From: Carnimonas nigrificans ATCC BAA-78
GTDB lineage: Bacteria > Pseudomonadota > Gammaproteobacteria > Pseudomonadales > Halomonadaceae
Reading direction: 5' to 3'
DNA length: 64,000 nt
Assembly (NCBI RefSeq): GCF_000526695.1
Contig: NZ_JAGO01000011.1
Span: forward strand, 186,001-250,000
Under the pieces are notes generated by a model, which worked only from the letters and a program-made list of their open reading frames with translations, did no database searches and had not been told where the DNA came from. Both the position numbers and the translations under genes were made by a program. This document shows, piece by piece, positions 45,455-56,476 of the stretch; position 1 is the stretch's first letter; the number at the start of each line of letters is the position of its first letter.

Positions 45455-46516
45455 TTAAGAGCGCGAACGCCGTGCATAGCCCGCAGGATTCAAGCCGCGC
45501 AGCTCACAGTATTCACGCAAGCGCCCGCGCAACAGCAGATCGCTGTGTTGCAGGCTGGCAACGTTAGCGGCGCCTATCATGGTCATCAACGTGCGTAGCT
45601 GCTGCTTCCACTCTTCGAGCATGGCAATCAACGCCTCTGGACCTTGATTCATTAACGTATGCAGCACCTGTCCGGAAACCCCCACGGCCTTTGCGCCAAG
45701 CGCAAGCGCTTTGACCACATCAAGGGGAGTGCGAACGCCTCCTGAAGCCAGCAACTGCGCGCTATTCACTACCGGTGCCGCTTCAATCAGGGAAGCCGCC
45801 GCTGACTGCCCCCAACCCTTGATGTAATCCAGCTCGGCGACAGGACGGCGCAGGTTTTCGATGGCGATGAAATCGGTGCCACCACGACCACTCACGTCAA
45901 TCAGCGTGATACCGCGCTCCTGCAACAGGCGAATGGTGGTGTCGCTCATGCCGAAGCCCACCTCCTTGGCAATGACCGGTACCCCCACGCGCTCACGAAT
46001 GGCGGCAAGATTATCGAGCCAGGCGCTGAAGTGGCGATCCCCTTCGGGCATTACCAGCTCTTGCGGCGCATTGATATGCACCTGCAACGCATCGGCATCC
46101 AGCATCTCGACCGCTTGCTCAGCCAGCTCAGGGGAAGTATCGACGCCTACATTGCCCATCACAAACCCGTGCGGATTGTGCTTCCGCAAGGTGCTGAAGG
46201 TGTCGCGCAGTTCAGGATTCTTGAGAGCGGCGCTTTGTGACCCCGTTGCAATCGCCAGGCCGGTTGCGCTGGCAACCTCGCCCAGTTGACGATTGATCTC
46301 GCCGGTTTTCTGGCTGCCGCCGGTCATGCCATTGATATAAAAGGGCAGTGACCACTCGAAGCTGCCGACCGATGTTTCCAGGGCAACCTGATCGCAATCA
46401 ATGCCGGGCAGCGAGTGGTGGACGAATTCTAGATCATCGAATTCGTTGTGGCGGCTCTCCTTGAACAGAGCCTCGGCATGGGCAACGTGATCATCCTTGC
46501 GCTGTGATTGGCTCAT
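45455..46516 (-). CDS. fni: Isopentenyl-diphosphate delta-isomerase type II (FMN-dependent)
   Basis: The protein has 353 residues. Type II isomerase motifs are present: GMTGGSQKTGEINRQLGE, ATGSQSAAL, QVHINAPQELVMPEGDR, IAKEVGFGMS and DVSGRGGTDF, which line the FMN and substrate site. It interconverts isopentenyl and dimethylallyl diphosphate. It is unrelated to the type I IDI found in most gammaproteobacteria. Its start overlaps the mvaK2 stop by four bases (ATGA). It is the last of the four mevalonate genes. Confidence 0.95.
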   Translation of the reverse strand: MSQSQRKDDHVAHAEALFKESRHNEFDDLEFVHHSLPGIDCDQVALETSVGSFEWSLPFYINGMTGGSQKTGEINRQLGEVASATGLAIATGSQSAALKNPELRDTFSTLRKHNPHGFVMGNVGVDTSPELAEQAVEMLDADALQVHINAPQELVMPEGDRHFSAWLDNLAAIRERVGVPVIAKEVGFGMSDTTIRLLQERGITLIDVSGRGGTDFIAIENLRRPVAELDYIKGWGQSAAASLIEAAPVVNSAQLLASGGVRTPLDVVKALALGAKAVGVSGQVLHTLMNQGPEALIAMLEEWKQQLRTLMTMIGAANVASLQHSDLLLRGRLREYCELRGLNPAGYARRSRS

Positions 46517-47604
46517 GCGACCTGCCTCTTCTCATTGTGAACCTTCAGCGAAAGGGGAAGGATGCCGTTGCGGGTCCAGGCGTCGAGCAGTGCAGACACA
46601 TCGTTGTCGGCGTTAAAGATAGCGATGCCGCAGTCGCCACCACCCGCTCCCGAGGTCTTGGCTGCACCGCCGTAGCGCTCTGCTTCGGCACATAAAAGGT
46701 CAAGCTCAGGGGTCTCGATATGCGTATTGGCGCTTTTTCCCAGTGAGTGGAGCAAGCGGCGATAAACGCGGATTTCAGCCTGAATGCGTTTGGTATTACC
46801 GGCTTCGAAGGCTGCCACCATCGCTTTCATGCACTCTTTGGCACTGTTCAGGAAGTCATCGTAATGGGTGGCGCTGTCGCTTTTGCGCGCCTGCACCATG
46901 GCGACCAGCGCTGGTGTGGAAGCGGGTGCTCCCGTCCAGCCAATCACCAGATGCAGATCGCTGGGCGCACTCAAGCGGCGCACTTCCAGATGGGGCCAGT
47001 CGCGGCCAAGCATCTCGGTGACGGTATGGGCTGCACGCTCGCGGCGCGCCCATTCACGATCAAAACAGGTATAAGCAATCCAGCCGCCATAGGCGCTTGC
47101 CGCCAGATCACCGCACGAACCATTGGGCTGAATATCGACCTGTGCAAGCGCAGCCAGCTTGAAGAGCATCAGCGGTGAGAGTGCCAGGGCATAGAAGCGC
47201 GCCAGTGCCTTGATGGTGGCGACAGTGACGGCACCGCTGGAGCCGAGACCATACTTGCGGCCCGAGGCGTCATCCAGCTGACTATCAATATCAAGGTGAT
47301 AAAAGGCCAGCTCGCGGCCCTGCTCGCGGGCGTACTGCTCGGTAACCGCAATGGCGGAAAGTACGTAGTCGAAGGGATTCTCTTCGCGCTCAAGCACCAG
47401 TTTATGGTCGCCACTGCGCCGCCAGCGTACCGGCAGATGACCATACTGGCTGGAAGTCAGTGAGCCTACTTCTTCAGAGGCGGTCAGGCGCACTCGCAGA
47501 AAACGATCAACGGCCACCAGAATGGCCGTATTGCCCGGCTCGATCACCGCGTATTCTCCCGCGATGTAGAGCTTGCCGGGAGCTTGCTCCTCAATGACTG
47601 ACAC
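46513..47604 (-). CDS. mvaK2: Phosphomevalonate kinase
   Basis: The protein has 363 residues and belongs to the GHMP kinase family. It begins with the family strand APGKLYIAGEYAVIEPGNTA. The ATP-binding motif 2 is KYGLGSSGAVTVATIKAL, and motif 3 is KTSGAGGGDCGIAIF. These fit bacterial phosphomevalonate kinase of the Gram-positive cocci type. It makes 5-diphosphomevalonate. It stands third in the operon, 95 bp after mvaD, and overlaps fni by four bases. Confidence 0.94.
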   Translation of the reverse strand: MSVIEEQAPGKLYIAGEYAVIEPGNTAILVAVDRFLRVRLTASEEVGSLTSSQYGHLPVRWRRSGDHKLVLEREENPFDYVLSAIAVTEQYAREQGRELAFYHLDIDSQLDDASGRKYGLGSSGAVTVATIKALARFYALALSPLMLFKLAALAQVDIQPNGSCGDLAASAYGGWIAYTCFDREWARRERAAHTVTEMLGRDWPHLEVRRLSAPSDLHLVIGWTGAPASTPALVAMVQARKSDSATHYDDFLNSAKECMKAMVAAFEAGNTKRIQAEIRVYRRLLHSLGKSANTHIETPELDLLCAEAERYGGAAKTSGAGGGDCGIAIFNADNDVSALLDAWTRNGILPLSLKVHNEKRQVA

Positions 47605-47699
47605 TTACGCCTCTCCGTTACCTGAATCAATATCAACCTGGGGCGGTTGCGTGAAATAACCGTCACGGCCAGTGGTCATGCTGTGCCTTTGTCAGATGT

Positions 47700-48680
47700 T
47701 CAGCAATTCTCGACAAGGAGGCCGGGGCCAGGACGGGCAGTCAGTAACGCCTGCTCATCCACTGTAGCTGCCAGCGCACGTTTTAGCACGGCAAGTTCAG
47801 AGTTTCTGGTGATGATTTTAACGTTGGGGCCAGCGTCCATCGTAAAGTAGCACTGGCACCCTTGCGCACGCAGTTCCCGCACGATTTGCATCACCTGTAG
47901 ACTGCCGCTCTCCCAATAGCAGAAGGGCGGTTCTGCGGCCAGCATACTGGCGTGCATACGCATTGCGCTCATTTCTGCCAGTTCTCCCATGCGCGTGAAG
48001 TCGCCATGGGTGACCGCGTGCTTCATCTCGCCAAGCCGTTGCTCGGCATCTTTCACCCAGGCCGAATAGTAAGGTGACGTATCGACGGTACGGCGCATGC
48101 CTTCACGGCTGGTCACTGGCTTATGAGCCGCGTTGATGACCACCACCAGCATGGCGATGTCATCGTACAGCGGCGATTGCAGCGGGTAAGCGTAAGAGCT
48201 GAGATCGTCTTCGCCAGCCTGCCATAGCGCAAAACCACCGAAGATCGAACGGCTGGCGGAGCCTGACCCCTTGCGTGCCAGTATGGATAGTGCGCGCTCA
48301 TCAAGTTCCAGGCCAAGTGCCCGAGAGGCCGCTCCTGCCAGCGCAGCAAATGCCGAGGATGAAGAAGCCAGCCCAGCACCGGTAGGCACCTGGTTATGTG
48401 AATGTACTTCAGCGCGCCAATCGACTCCCTTGAGTGCCCGCACGCGATCAAGAAAGCGGCTGACCTTGGCAGTGGCGCTGTCATCGAGAGGCTGCTCATT
48501 GAGAAGTACGGTATCGCTGCCGCGCTCCTCAATAAAACGCACTTCCGTGGTGGTGTGGAAGGCATCCAGCGTCAGCGACAGACTACCGTTCATCGGCAGG
48601 ATCAGTTCGTTGTCACGCTTGCCCCAGTACTTGCTCAGGGCAATGTTGGTATGAGCCTTGGCTCGCGCATGATGAGCCAT
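47700..48680 (-). CDS. mvaD: Diphosphomevalonate decarboxylase
   Basis: The protein has 326 residues. Family blocks are HTNIALSKYWGKRDNELILP at the N-terminus, NGSLSLTLDAFHTTTEV, the GHMP motif PTGAGLASSSSAFAAL, KGSGSASRSIFGGF and FTMDAGPNVKIIT near the end. It decarboxylates diphosphomevalonate to isopentenyl diphosphate using ATP. The start overlaps the mvaK1 stop (TGATG), so the two are translationally coupled. Confidence 0.95.
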   Translation of the reverse strand: MAHHARAKAHTNIALSKYWGKRDNELILPMNGSLSLTLDAFHTTTEVRFIEERGSDTVLLNEQPLDDSATAKVSRFLDRVRALKGVDWRAEVHSHNQVPTGAGLASSSSAFAALAGAASRALGLELDERALSILARKGSGSASRSIFGGFALWQAGEDDLSSYAYPLQSPLYDDIAMLVVVINAAHKPVTSREGMRRTVDTSPYYSAWVKDAEQRLGEMKHAVTHGDFTRMGELAEMSAMRMHASMLAAEPPFCYWESGSLQVMQIVRELRAQGCQCYFTMDAGPNVKIITRNSELAVLKRALAATVDEQALLTARPGPGLLVENC

Positions 48681-49684
48681 CAGGACAGTACCTCGCCGTC
48701 GTTGTAAGGGGGAAGAGCGCTATTGTTATGGGCATCGAAGGTGTGAATCCAGGTGCGTTCGGCACCATCGCTGCGCAGCCCTTTGGCGACACGCTGAGCG
48801 CTGTCAACACTGTCACACAGCGCCAGCATGCAGCCACCAGCACCACCGCCGGTCATCTTGGCACCTACCGCGCCGTGACGACGCGCGCTGGTGACAAGAT
48901 GATCAAGTTCGTGGCTGCTGACCCCCAAACGGCTCAGTGCCGCATGGGCCTGATCGAAAATGGTACCCAGCTCGATCAGATTGTTATCGCGCAGGCAGCG
49001 GCTGGCGTCGTTGGTTAACGCTGCCAGTCGCTCAAGATCAGGCTCTACTTCAGTGGGCGTGGCTGCATGGCGAGCACGCAGCGCCGCGACGGTGTGGCGT
49101 GTACCGCCGCGAATGCCGGTATCGGCAATCACCACCGCACCGGATAGCGTGATATCGAGATCGGCAAAAGTGCCCTGATGAAAATGGACGGGGGCGCGCG
49201 CAGAGGTCGCCACGGCATCAAGACCGCTGGGGCTGCCGTGGGCTATACGTTCGGCGACCTGAACCAGTTCGAAGAGCTGGTCGGCGCTGGCTTCGCGGCG
49301 GTGATAATCGAACAGCGCACGAATGATCGCCCCGGCTGACGCTGCACTCGACCCCATGCCGCGCTCGACGGGAACATCGCTTTCAAGGGTGATCGAAAGT
49401 CCTTCGGTAGATTCACCCAGCGCCTCAAGCGTTGCGGCAAGTGCCCCCTGGATGCCTGCCAGTTGGTCGGGGAGTGCCGCCAGGGGGCCGTCGTAGACTT
49501 CACTGCTAAACCATGGCTCGACCGCTTCGCGATGAACCTGGGCGTGCATGGTAACCCCCAGCAGCGGAATGGCGATGGCCGGATGGCCAAACACTACCGA
49601 ATGTTCGCCAATCAAAATGAATTTTCCGCAGGAGGTGCCGTTACCAGAGCGGAAAGAGTCGGGCTGCTGCTCGCGTTCCATCAT
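48680..49684 (-). CDS. mvaK1: Mevalonate kinase
   Basis: The protein has 334 residues. GHMP motifs are SCGKFILIGEHSVVFGHPAI near the start, PVERGMGSSAASAGAIIRAL and the C-terminal KMTGGGAGGCMLAL. SGLDAVATSARAP also fits mevalonate kinase rather than homoserine or galactokinases. It phosphorylates mevalonate, the first step of the lower pathway. The ATG at 49684 has GGA six bases upstream; a second ATG follows directly. It is the first gene of the operon. Confidence 0.94.
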   Translation of the reverse strand: MMEREQQPDSFRSGNGTSCGKFILIGEHSVVFGHPAIAIPLLGVTMHAQVHREAVEPWFSSEVYDGPLAALPDQLAGIQGALAATLEALGESTEGLSITLESDVPVERGMGSSAASAGAIIRALFDYHRREASADQLFELVQVAERIAHGSPSGLDAVATSARAPVHFHQGTFADLDITLSGAVVIADTGIRGGTRHTVAALRARHAATPTEVEPDLERLAALTNDASRCLRDNNLIELGTIFDQAHAALSRLGVSSHELDHLVTSARRHGAVGAKMTGGGAGGCMLALCDSVDSAQRVAKGLRSDGAERTWIHTFDAHNNSALPPYNDGEVLS

Positions 49685-50101
49685 CGCTGTTCCAGATAGG
49701 TCGCTTAAGCCTTATGGCGAACGGCACGGCACCTGGTGTTAGCCGCGCTCATTCCGTTTGCAATAAAGCCATAGCGGTTAGATCAAAGTGGCGAATACTT
49801 AACTGTTACCCGCATCTTCGCCAGTAGCGCGGGACCATTATTCAAGGCGATATTGCCGTACAACATGAGCCACATCGCGGCGCATAGAGTACACGAGAAA
49901 GGGGGGATTTCGCACCCACAATAGCGTTCAGGGGGTAGCAATACGCAATAGGCGTGCGGACAAGCGACGCATGATCGCACCGTATCGTGGGGATCGCATC
50001 GCCGCTGGCAAGCTTGTTATACTATGCGCGCCCGCCTCAGCGGGTATCCTTTATTACTCACGGTCCGCCCTTTACGCGGGCGACCACTGTGGAGACTCGC
50101 C
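49685..50101. other. 417-bp divergent spacer between mvaK1 and trhO
   Basis: No gene is supported. It must carry the promoter of the mevalonate operon on the - strand, but I cannot assign one with confidence; an AT-richer zone at 49760-49830 is the best place. On the + strand an extended -10 for trhO is listed separately. Confidence 0.4.
50015..50023 (+). promoter_or_regulatory. Extended -10 promoter candidate for trhO
   Basis: TG-t-TATACT (50015-50023) fits an extended -10 with five of six bases of the hexamer. No clear -35 is present. It lies 78 bp before the trhO start. Confidence 0.5.
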
Positions 50102-51049
50102 ATGTCATCAGTTGCCGCCGAGCAGCCGAGCGACAGTATTGTCGTTGCTGCGCTTTACAAGTTTGTCACCCTCAATGATTACCAGCAGCTACGCGAACCG
50201 CTGCTTTCCTTCATGCTTGAACACGATATCAAGGGCACGCTGCTGCTGGCCGCTGAAGGGATCAACGGCACCGTGTCAGGAAGTCGTGATGCCATTGATG
50301 CACTGCTTGAGTGGTTTGCGCGGGATGAGCGTCTGACAGCGCTGGAATACAAGGAGTCGTTTTCCAGCGAGCATCCTTTCTATCGCACCAAGGTCAAGTT
50401 GAAGAAAGAGATCGTGACCATGGGCGTGCCCGGCGTCGATCCCAATCAGCAGGTAGGCACTTATCTGGAGCCGGAAGAGTGGAACCGGCTGCTGGATGAT
50501 CCTGAAGTGGTGCTGATTGATACGCGCAACGATTACGAGGTGGATATTGGCACCTTCGAGGGCGCCGTTGACCCTAAAACCAAAACCTTCCGCGAATTTC
50601 CGGGCTATGTGCGCGGGCACTATGACCCCGAGAAGGTCAAAAAGGTCGCCATGTTCTGCACCGGCGGTATTCGTTGTGAAAAAGCGTCCAGCTTCATGCT
50701 CAATGAAGGTTTCGAAGAGGTCTATCACCTGAAGGGCGGCATTCTGAATTATCTGAAACAGATCCCTGAAGAGCAGAGCAAGTGGCGCGGTGAGTGTTTT
50801 GTGTTCGACAACCGGGTTGCCGTCAAGCACGACCTGAGTGAAGGCGAGTTCGATCAGTGCCATGCGTGCCGCCATCCGGTATCGCATCAGGATCGTGAAT
50901 CAGCGCACTATGTGCCGGGGATCAGTTGCCCCCACTGCTGGAATACGTTGAGCGAAAAGACGCGCCAGCGCGCCATCGAACGCCAGAAGCAGATCGAACT
51001 GGCAAGGCAGCGCCACCAGCCACATCCCATCGGGCATACGCAGCGCTAA
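50102..51049 (+). CDS. trhO: tRNA uridine(34) hydroxylase TrhO (rhodanese family, YceA)
   Basis: The protein has 315 residues. The N-terminal acylphosphatase-like domain ([32 protein letters not shown]) is followed by a rhodanese domain with the catalytic cysteine in [16 protein letters not shown] cysteine-rich C-terminal segment ([18 protein letters not shown]) follows. TrhO uses oxygen to hydroxylate U34 of tRNA on the way to 5-oxyacetyl uridine derivatives. The ATG at 50102 has a ggag site. It is monocistronic, with a terminator 22 bp after the stop. Confidence 0.94.
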   Translation: MSSVAAEQPSDSIVVAALYKFVTLNDYQQLREPLLSFMLEHDIKGTLLLAAEGINGTVSGSRDAIDALLEWFARDERLTALEYKESFSSEHPFYRTKVKLKKEIVTMGVPGVDPNQQVGTYLEPEEWNRLLDDPEVVLIDTRNDYEVDIGTFEGAVDPKTKTFREFPGYVRGHYDPEKVKKVAMFCTGGIRCEKASSFMLNEGFEEVYHLKGGILNYLKQIPEEQSKWRGECFVFDNRVAVKHDLSEGEFDQCHACRHPVSHQDRESAHYVPGISCPHCWNTLSEKTRQRAIERQKQIELARQRHQPHPIGHTQR

Positions 51050-51070
51050 CATCAGCCGCTCACGGTCACC

Positions 51071-51094
51071 AAAACCCACCTTACGGTGGGTTTT
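51071..51094 (+). terminator. Rho-independent terminator of trhO
   Basis: A perfect 10-bp stem aaaacccacc/ggtgggtttt (51071-51080 with 51085-51094) has a 4-nt loop and ends in TTTT. Confidence 0.88.
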
Positions 51095-51338
51095 GACGTT
51101 TAACGCGATGTCGTATTGCTAGCCCTGCCGCCTTAAGGCAAGGTTTAAAGGATGAGCAGCAGGCGCGGAGCGAGATGTAGGCTTCTGCCATGAGGTCTGA
51201 AGTTCGTGCATTTCTCTGCCTGCTGAAAGGCAAATGCGTTGTCGGGGCGCTTTATCGCTGGCTGGCCTGAGGCTGGTGTTCATATCAGTCGGCGCAGTCA
51301 TACCCGCATATCGTCCATCAAGGTGAATATTCCTGCTT

Positions 51339-52754
51339 ATGAGCACTGTTTCGATCCTCGGCATTATCGTGTTTCTGTTTCACCTGGGCGGTATCGCGGC
51401 TGCCATTGATGCCATCTGGCGTGCGCGCACTCCGCAAGGAGCGGTGGCGTGGGCCGTGCTGCTGGTGGTATTTCCGTATCTGGCGCTGGTTCCCTATTTC
51501 ATGTTTGGCAGCAATCGCTTTGAATCCTACGTCAAGGCGCGCCGTGATGAGCGTCATGAGGTAAGCCACCGGATTGGCGAGCTTCCCTGGCGGGCATTGA
51601 TTTCAGAGCAGGGCGATCAAGGGTTGCCTGCTGCCGTGAAGCTTACCCAGATGCCAATGCTGGGAGGCAATGAGGTTCGCCTTCTGATCAATAGCGAAGC
51701 GACATTCGACGCCATGTTCGATGCGATTGATCACGCTCGGTATCAGATTGTGGTGGAGTTTTTCACTATCGTGGAGGACGAACTGGGGCAGAAGTTGTTC
51801 GACAAGCTGCTGGCACGCGCCGCTGATGGCGTTGACGTTATGGTGCTGTGTGATGGTGTCGGGAGCTACGGCCTCAAACACACGACATTGGAGCGGCTGC
51901 GGCAGGGCGGCATCAAGGCGCACAAGTTTGTGACTTCATCGGGGATTGGCTTCAACCGTTTTCAGGTCAACTTCCGTAACCACCGCAAACTGGTAGTGGT
52001 CGATAGCGAGCGCGCCTTCGTGGGCGGTCACAACATCAGCAACCTTTATACCGGCCAGGAGCCGCCGCTTTCCCCTTGGCGCGATACTCATATTGAGCTG
52101 CGTGGCCCCATCATCAACTGCCTTCACTACTCCTTTGCCGAAGATTGGTATTGGAGTACCAAGCAGTTGCCCGACCTGCGCATGGCGGATATCGAAGCGG
52201 TCGGCAGCATGAAGTGCCAGGCGCTGCCCACTGGCCCAGCGGATGGGCATGATATCTGTGTCATGCAACTGCTGGAGCTGATTGGCCGGGCAACCCGACG
52301 CATATGGCTCAGCACGCCCTATCTGGTGCCGGATGATGCCGTATTTGCAGCCTTGCAGTTGGCGGTCAATCGTGGCGTTGATGTGCGCATTCTGGTGCCC
52401 GGGCAGGCTGACCACCAGATGGTTTTCTTTGCCAGCTGTCTGTTTATGCGGCGAGCCTTTCGCAGCGGCATGCGCGTCTACAATTACCGCCATGGGTTTG
52501 TGCATCAGAAGGTATGGCTTGTCGATGATGATTATGCCGTGGTGGGCAGTGCCAACCTCGATAACCGCTCGATGCGTCTCAATTTTGAATTGATGGTTGC
52601 TACCTTTGATAACGGCTTTGCTGCCGAAGTCGAGCAAATGCTGCTGCATGATTTCTATGAGTCGCGTGAACTTACCCAGCAGGCGCTTGATCAGATACCG
52701 CGCTGGCGCCAGATCGCTTCACGGCTGGCGAATCTGGTCGCTCCGGTGCTCTGA
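51339..52754 (+). CDS. cls: Cardiolipin synthase (phospholipase D family, ClsA type)
   Basis: The protein has 471 residues. Two N-terminal membrane segments (about 5-25 and 35-55) precede two phospholipase D domains. The HKD motifs are FRNHRKLVVVDSERAFVGGH and FVHQKVWLVDDDYAVVGSAN. It joins two phosphatidylglycerol molecules to cardiolipin in the inner membrane. The length and the N-terminal membrane pair fit ClsA rather than ClsB or ClsC. The ribosome binding site is weak. Confidence 0.93.
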   Translation: MSTVSILGIIVFLFHLGGIAAAIDAIWRARTPQGAVAWAVLLVVFPYLALVPYFMFGSNRFESYVKARRDERHEVSHRIGELPWRALISEQGDQGLPAAVKLTQMPMLGGNEVRLLINSEATFDAMFDAIDHARYQIVVEFFTIVEDELGQKLFDKLLARAADGVDVMVLCDGVGSYGLKHTTLERLRQGGIKAHKFVTSSGIGFNRFQVNFRNHRKLVVVDSERAFVGGHNISNLYTGQEPPLSPWRDTHIELRGPIINCLHYSFAEDWYWSTKQLPDLRMADIEAVGSMKCQALPTGPADGHDICVMQLLELIGRATRRIWLSTPYLVPDDAVFAALQLAVNRGVDVRILVPGQADHQMVFFASCLFMRRAFRSGMRVYNYRHGFVHQKVWLVDDDYAVVGSANLDNRSMRLNFELMVATFDNGFAAEVEQMLLHDFYESRELTQQALDQIPRWRQIASRLANLVAPVL

Positions 52755-53158
52755 CCTGATTGCGACTCATGGTGAAGGGAGTGAATTCTGTTCATCCGAA
52801 CGGTGCGCCTTCCTTCAGGCTTTATTCGCGATGATGCCAGTATTCGCGCTCTTGTCGTTAAAAGCTGGCGAGTAGGGCTTTCCATGGGAAGGGAGTTGCT
52901 GGTGGGGGAAGTACGGCTCCGCAAGTGATCCCCACGCCTGCATGGATAACTGCATGACGACGGAGAACGAAGGAATGATGGCGCAGGACGCTCAATAGAG
53001 CGTGTTATGTGAAGAGGAGCGCATTTGCAAAAGGGGGCCGCGCTCCTGCTCGATATTCATTGAAAGACAAAAAGCTCCGCCGCTGCGCATCTCCCAATTT
53101 CCAGGAGGGGCGTAGCGGCGGGGTGGCGTTTACCCGAGGTGTAAAGACTGGTGTGGCA
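52755..53158. other. 404-bp spacer between cls and mqo
   Basis: The genes are convergent. I see no gene in it. Its right part holds the mqo terminator (53069-53121). A T-run or strong hairpin for cls is not visible. Confidence 0.4.
53069..53121 (-). terminator. Rho-independent terminator of mqo (- strand)
   Basis: A 12-bp stem with one wobble (53077-53088 with 53110-53121) encloses a smaller ctcc/ggag stem. On the - strand it is followed by a run of five T residues (53073-53069). It stands about 40 bp beyond the mqo stop. Confidence 0.82.
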
Positions 53159-54661
53159 TTATTCGCCGGGCGCTGCCAGTTTCAGCACTGAATGCGAATG
53201 CGTGCGCACCTTGTTGAGCAGATCGCCATCGCTTGCCAGGGCCGAGGCGCGGGCGCTGAAGATGGTCGTGAGTTTCTGCTGCCATTCAGTGCTTGAGAAG
53301 CGCTCGGCAAAGCAGCGTTCCAATAGCCCCAGCATGATTGATACCGCTGTGGAAGCACCGGGGGAGGCGCCCAGCAGGGCGGCGATACTGTTGTCCTTGG
53401 CAGCGACCACTTCCGTACCGAATTGCAGCGTGCCGCCTTTCTCGGCAGTTTTCTTGATGACCTGCACACGCTGGCCCGCTACCTGTAGCTTCCAGTCGTC
53501 ATCCTTGGCATCAGGATAGAAATCACGCAGCTCTTCGACGCGCTGTTTCTGCGAAAGCATGACCTGCTGCACCAGGTATTTCACCAGCGGGAAGTTATCC
53601 TTGGCTACCGAGAGCATGGGGCTGAGGTTGTTGAAGCGCACGCTGGCAGGCAAATCGAACAGTGATCCGGTTTTCAGGAACTTGGTGGTAAAGCCTGCAA
53701 AAGGGCCAAACAGCAGCGATTTCTTGCCATCGACCACGCGCGTATCAAGGTGCGGCACCGACATCGGCGGCGCGCCAACCGAGGCTTTGCTGTATACCTT
53801 GGCGTTGTGCTGTTCGACGATTTCAGGCTTGTCACAGCGCAGCCACTGGCCGCTGACCGGGAAGCCGGCGTAGCCGTTGGCTTCTTCAATACCGCTTTTT
53901 TGCAGCAGCCCCAGCGCGGCGCCGCCAGCCCCCACAAACACAAAGCCAGCGCGAACAGTGCGTTTTTCTATGCCGTCGTTAACCCTGATATCGACATACC
54001 AGCGACCGTTGGCGTCCTGCACCAGGCCGGTCACTTTTTGACGGTAGGCGACCTTGACCGCATTTTCTTTCTCAAGATGGCTGATCAGATCCCGTGACAG
54101 AGCACCGTAATCGACATCCGCGCCCTGGCGCATACGGGTGGCCGCCAGGGATTGCGTGCCGGTGCGTCCTGCAAACAGCAGGGGTGCCCACTGCTTGATC
54201 TCCTCGTGATCTTCACTGAAGGTCATGTCGGCGAAACAGGGGTGGGCGCTCATGGCTTCATAGCGCTTCTTCAAAAAGGCGACATCATCATCGCCGCGCA
54301 CAAAGCTGATATGGGGCACAGGATGAATGAAGTTCTCTGGTGCATTGAGAGCGCCTTGCTCCACCAGATAGCTCCAGAACTGCTTCGACTCTTCAAACTG
54401 GGTGTTGATATTGACCGCTTTGTCGATATTGACCGAGCCGTCTGCTGCGCGCGGAGTGTAGTTCAGCTCGCACATGGCCGCGTGGCCAGTGCCCGCGTTA
54501 TTCCACGCATTGGAGCTTTCCTGCGCAGCGCCAGGGAGCTGCTCGACAATTTCAATCGAAAGCCCCGGCTCAAGCTGGTGCAGCAGTGTCGCCAGGGTGG
54601 TGCTCATCACGCCCGCGCCTATTAGCAGTACATCCACCTGTTCAATGTTTTCGTCACTCAT
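53159..54661 (-). CDS. mqo: Malate:quinone oxidoreductase
   Basis: The protein has 500 residues. The FAD-binding start is VDVLLIGAGVMSTTLATLL, followed by NNAGTGHAAMCELNYTP, the Mqo signature, then FVFVGAGGAALGLLQKSGI and a C-terminal LLGASPGASTAVSIML. It is a peripheral membrane enzyme that oxidises malate to oxaloacetate and passes electrons to quinone. The ATG at 54661 has a gggagagcagg site. It is monocistronic. With pckA in the same window, the cell can move carbon from malate to phosphoenolpyruvate. Confidence 0.95.
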   Translation of the reverse strand: MSDENIEQVDVLLIGAGVMSTTLATLLHQLEPGLSIEIVEQLPGAAQESSNAWNNAGTGHAAMCELNYTPRAADGSVNIDKAVNINTQFEESKQFWSYLVEQGALNAPENFIHPVPHISFVRGDDDVAFLKKRYEAMSAHPCFADMTFSEDHEEIKQWAPLLFAGRTGTQSLAATRMRQGADVDYGALSRDLISHLEKENAVKVAYRQKVTGLVQDANGRWYVDIRVNDGIEKRTVRAGFVFVGAGGAALGLLQKSGIEEANGYAGFPVSGQWLRCDKPEIVEQHNAKVYSKASVGAPPMSVPHLDTRVVDGKKSLLFGPFAGFTTKFLKTGSLFDLPASVRFNNLSPMLSVAKDNFPLVKYLVQQVMLSQKQRVEELRDFYPDAKDDDWKLQVAGQRVQVIKKTAEKGGTLQFGTEVVAAKDNSIAALLGASPGASTAVSIMLGLLERCFAERFSSTEWQQKLTTIFSARASALASDGDLLNKVRTHSHSVLKLAAPGE

Positions 54662-54979
54662 TCCTGCTCTCCCGAATGCCTGGTGTTATTTCATTATGTG
54701 TCATTGCCGCAGGCCGCTGGGGCCTGGCGCTGGTTGCCGCATGGAAGGTGGCTGTAATAAGGAGCCATCGCGTCGCCTTCCCGAGGCAACCTTGTTGCCC
54801 TCTAGTGTCACATAATGTCGTGTGAATTTCTCTCTGCTCTGGCGCCATGGTGGCAGAGGGGGCGTTGGATCGTGATTTTGCCAGCACGCTGCGGTGCCTG
54901 CCCCCTATAGGCACAAGGCGATGCATCAGCTACTCTTGGGAGCAGTCCAAATTCAGCCATCCTGACGAGCCTGCGACCA
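54662..54979. other. 318-bp divergent spacer between mqo and nadE
   Basis: No gene is supported. A short GC-rich hairpin (caggcc/ggcctg, 54710-54726) is the only structure noted. Promoters of both genes must lie here, but I cannot place them. Confidence 0.35.
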
Positions 54980-56315
<1,336 letters not shown>

Positions 56316-56476
56316 TACGCCGCGCTTCATCGGGGCGCGGTGAGGTTGGTGCGTTGCGCGCAGGGGTTAACGCAACGCTGAGAGGGGGCGGTATTGGGTG
56401 GCTTCTTCCTCACAGGAAACCAACCCCTCTTCCGTTCTGTACCCAGCACAGCGTTGACCATAACTAAACAAAGCAA

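Noticed and set aside
45455-49684. Recent mobile island around the mevalonate genes
   Set aside because: No transposase, integrase, direct repeats, tRNA end or base-composition step is visible at either border, so only an old transfer can be proposed.
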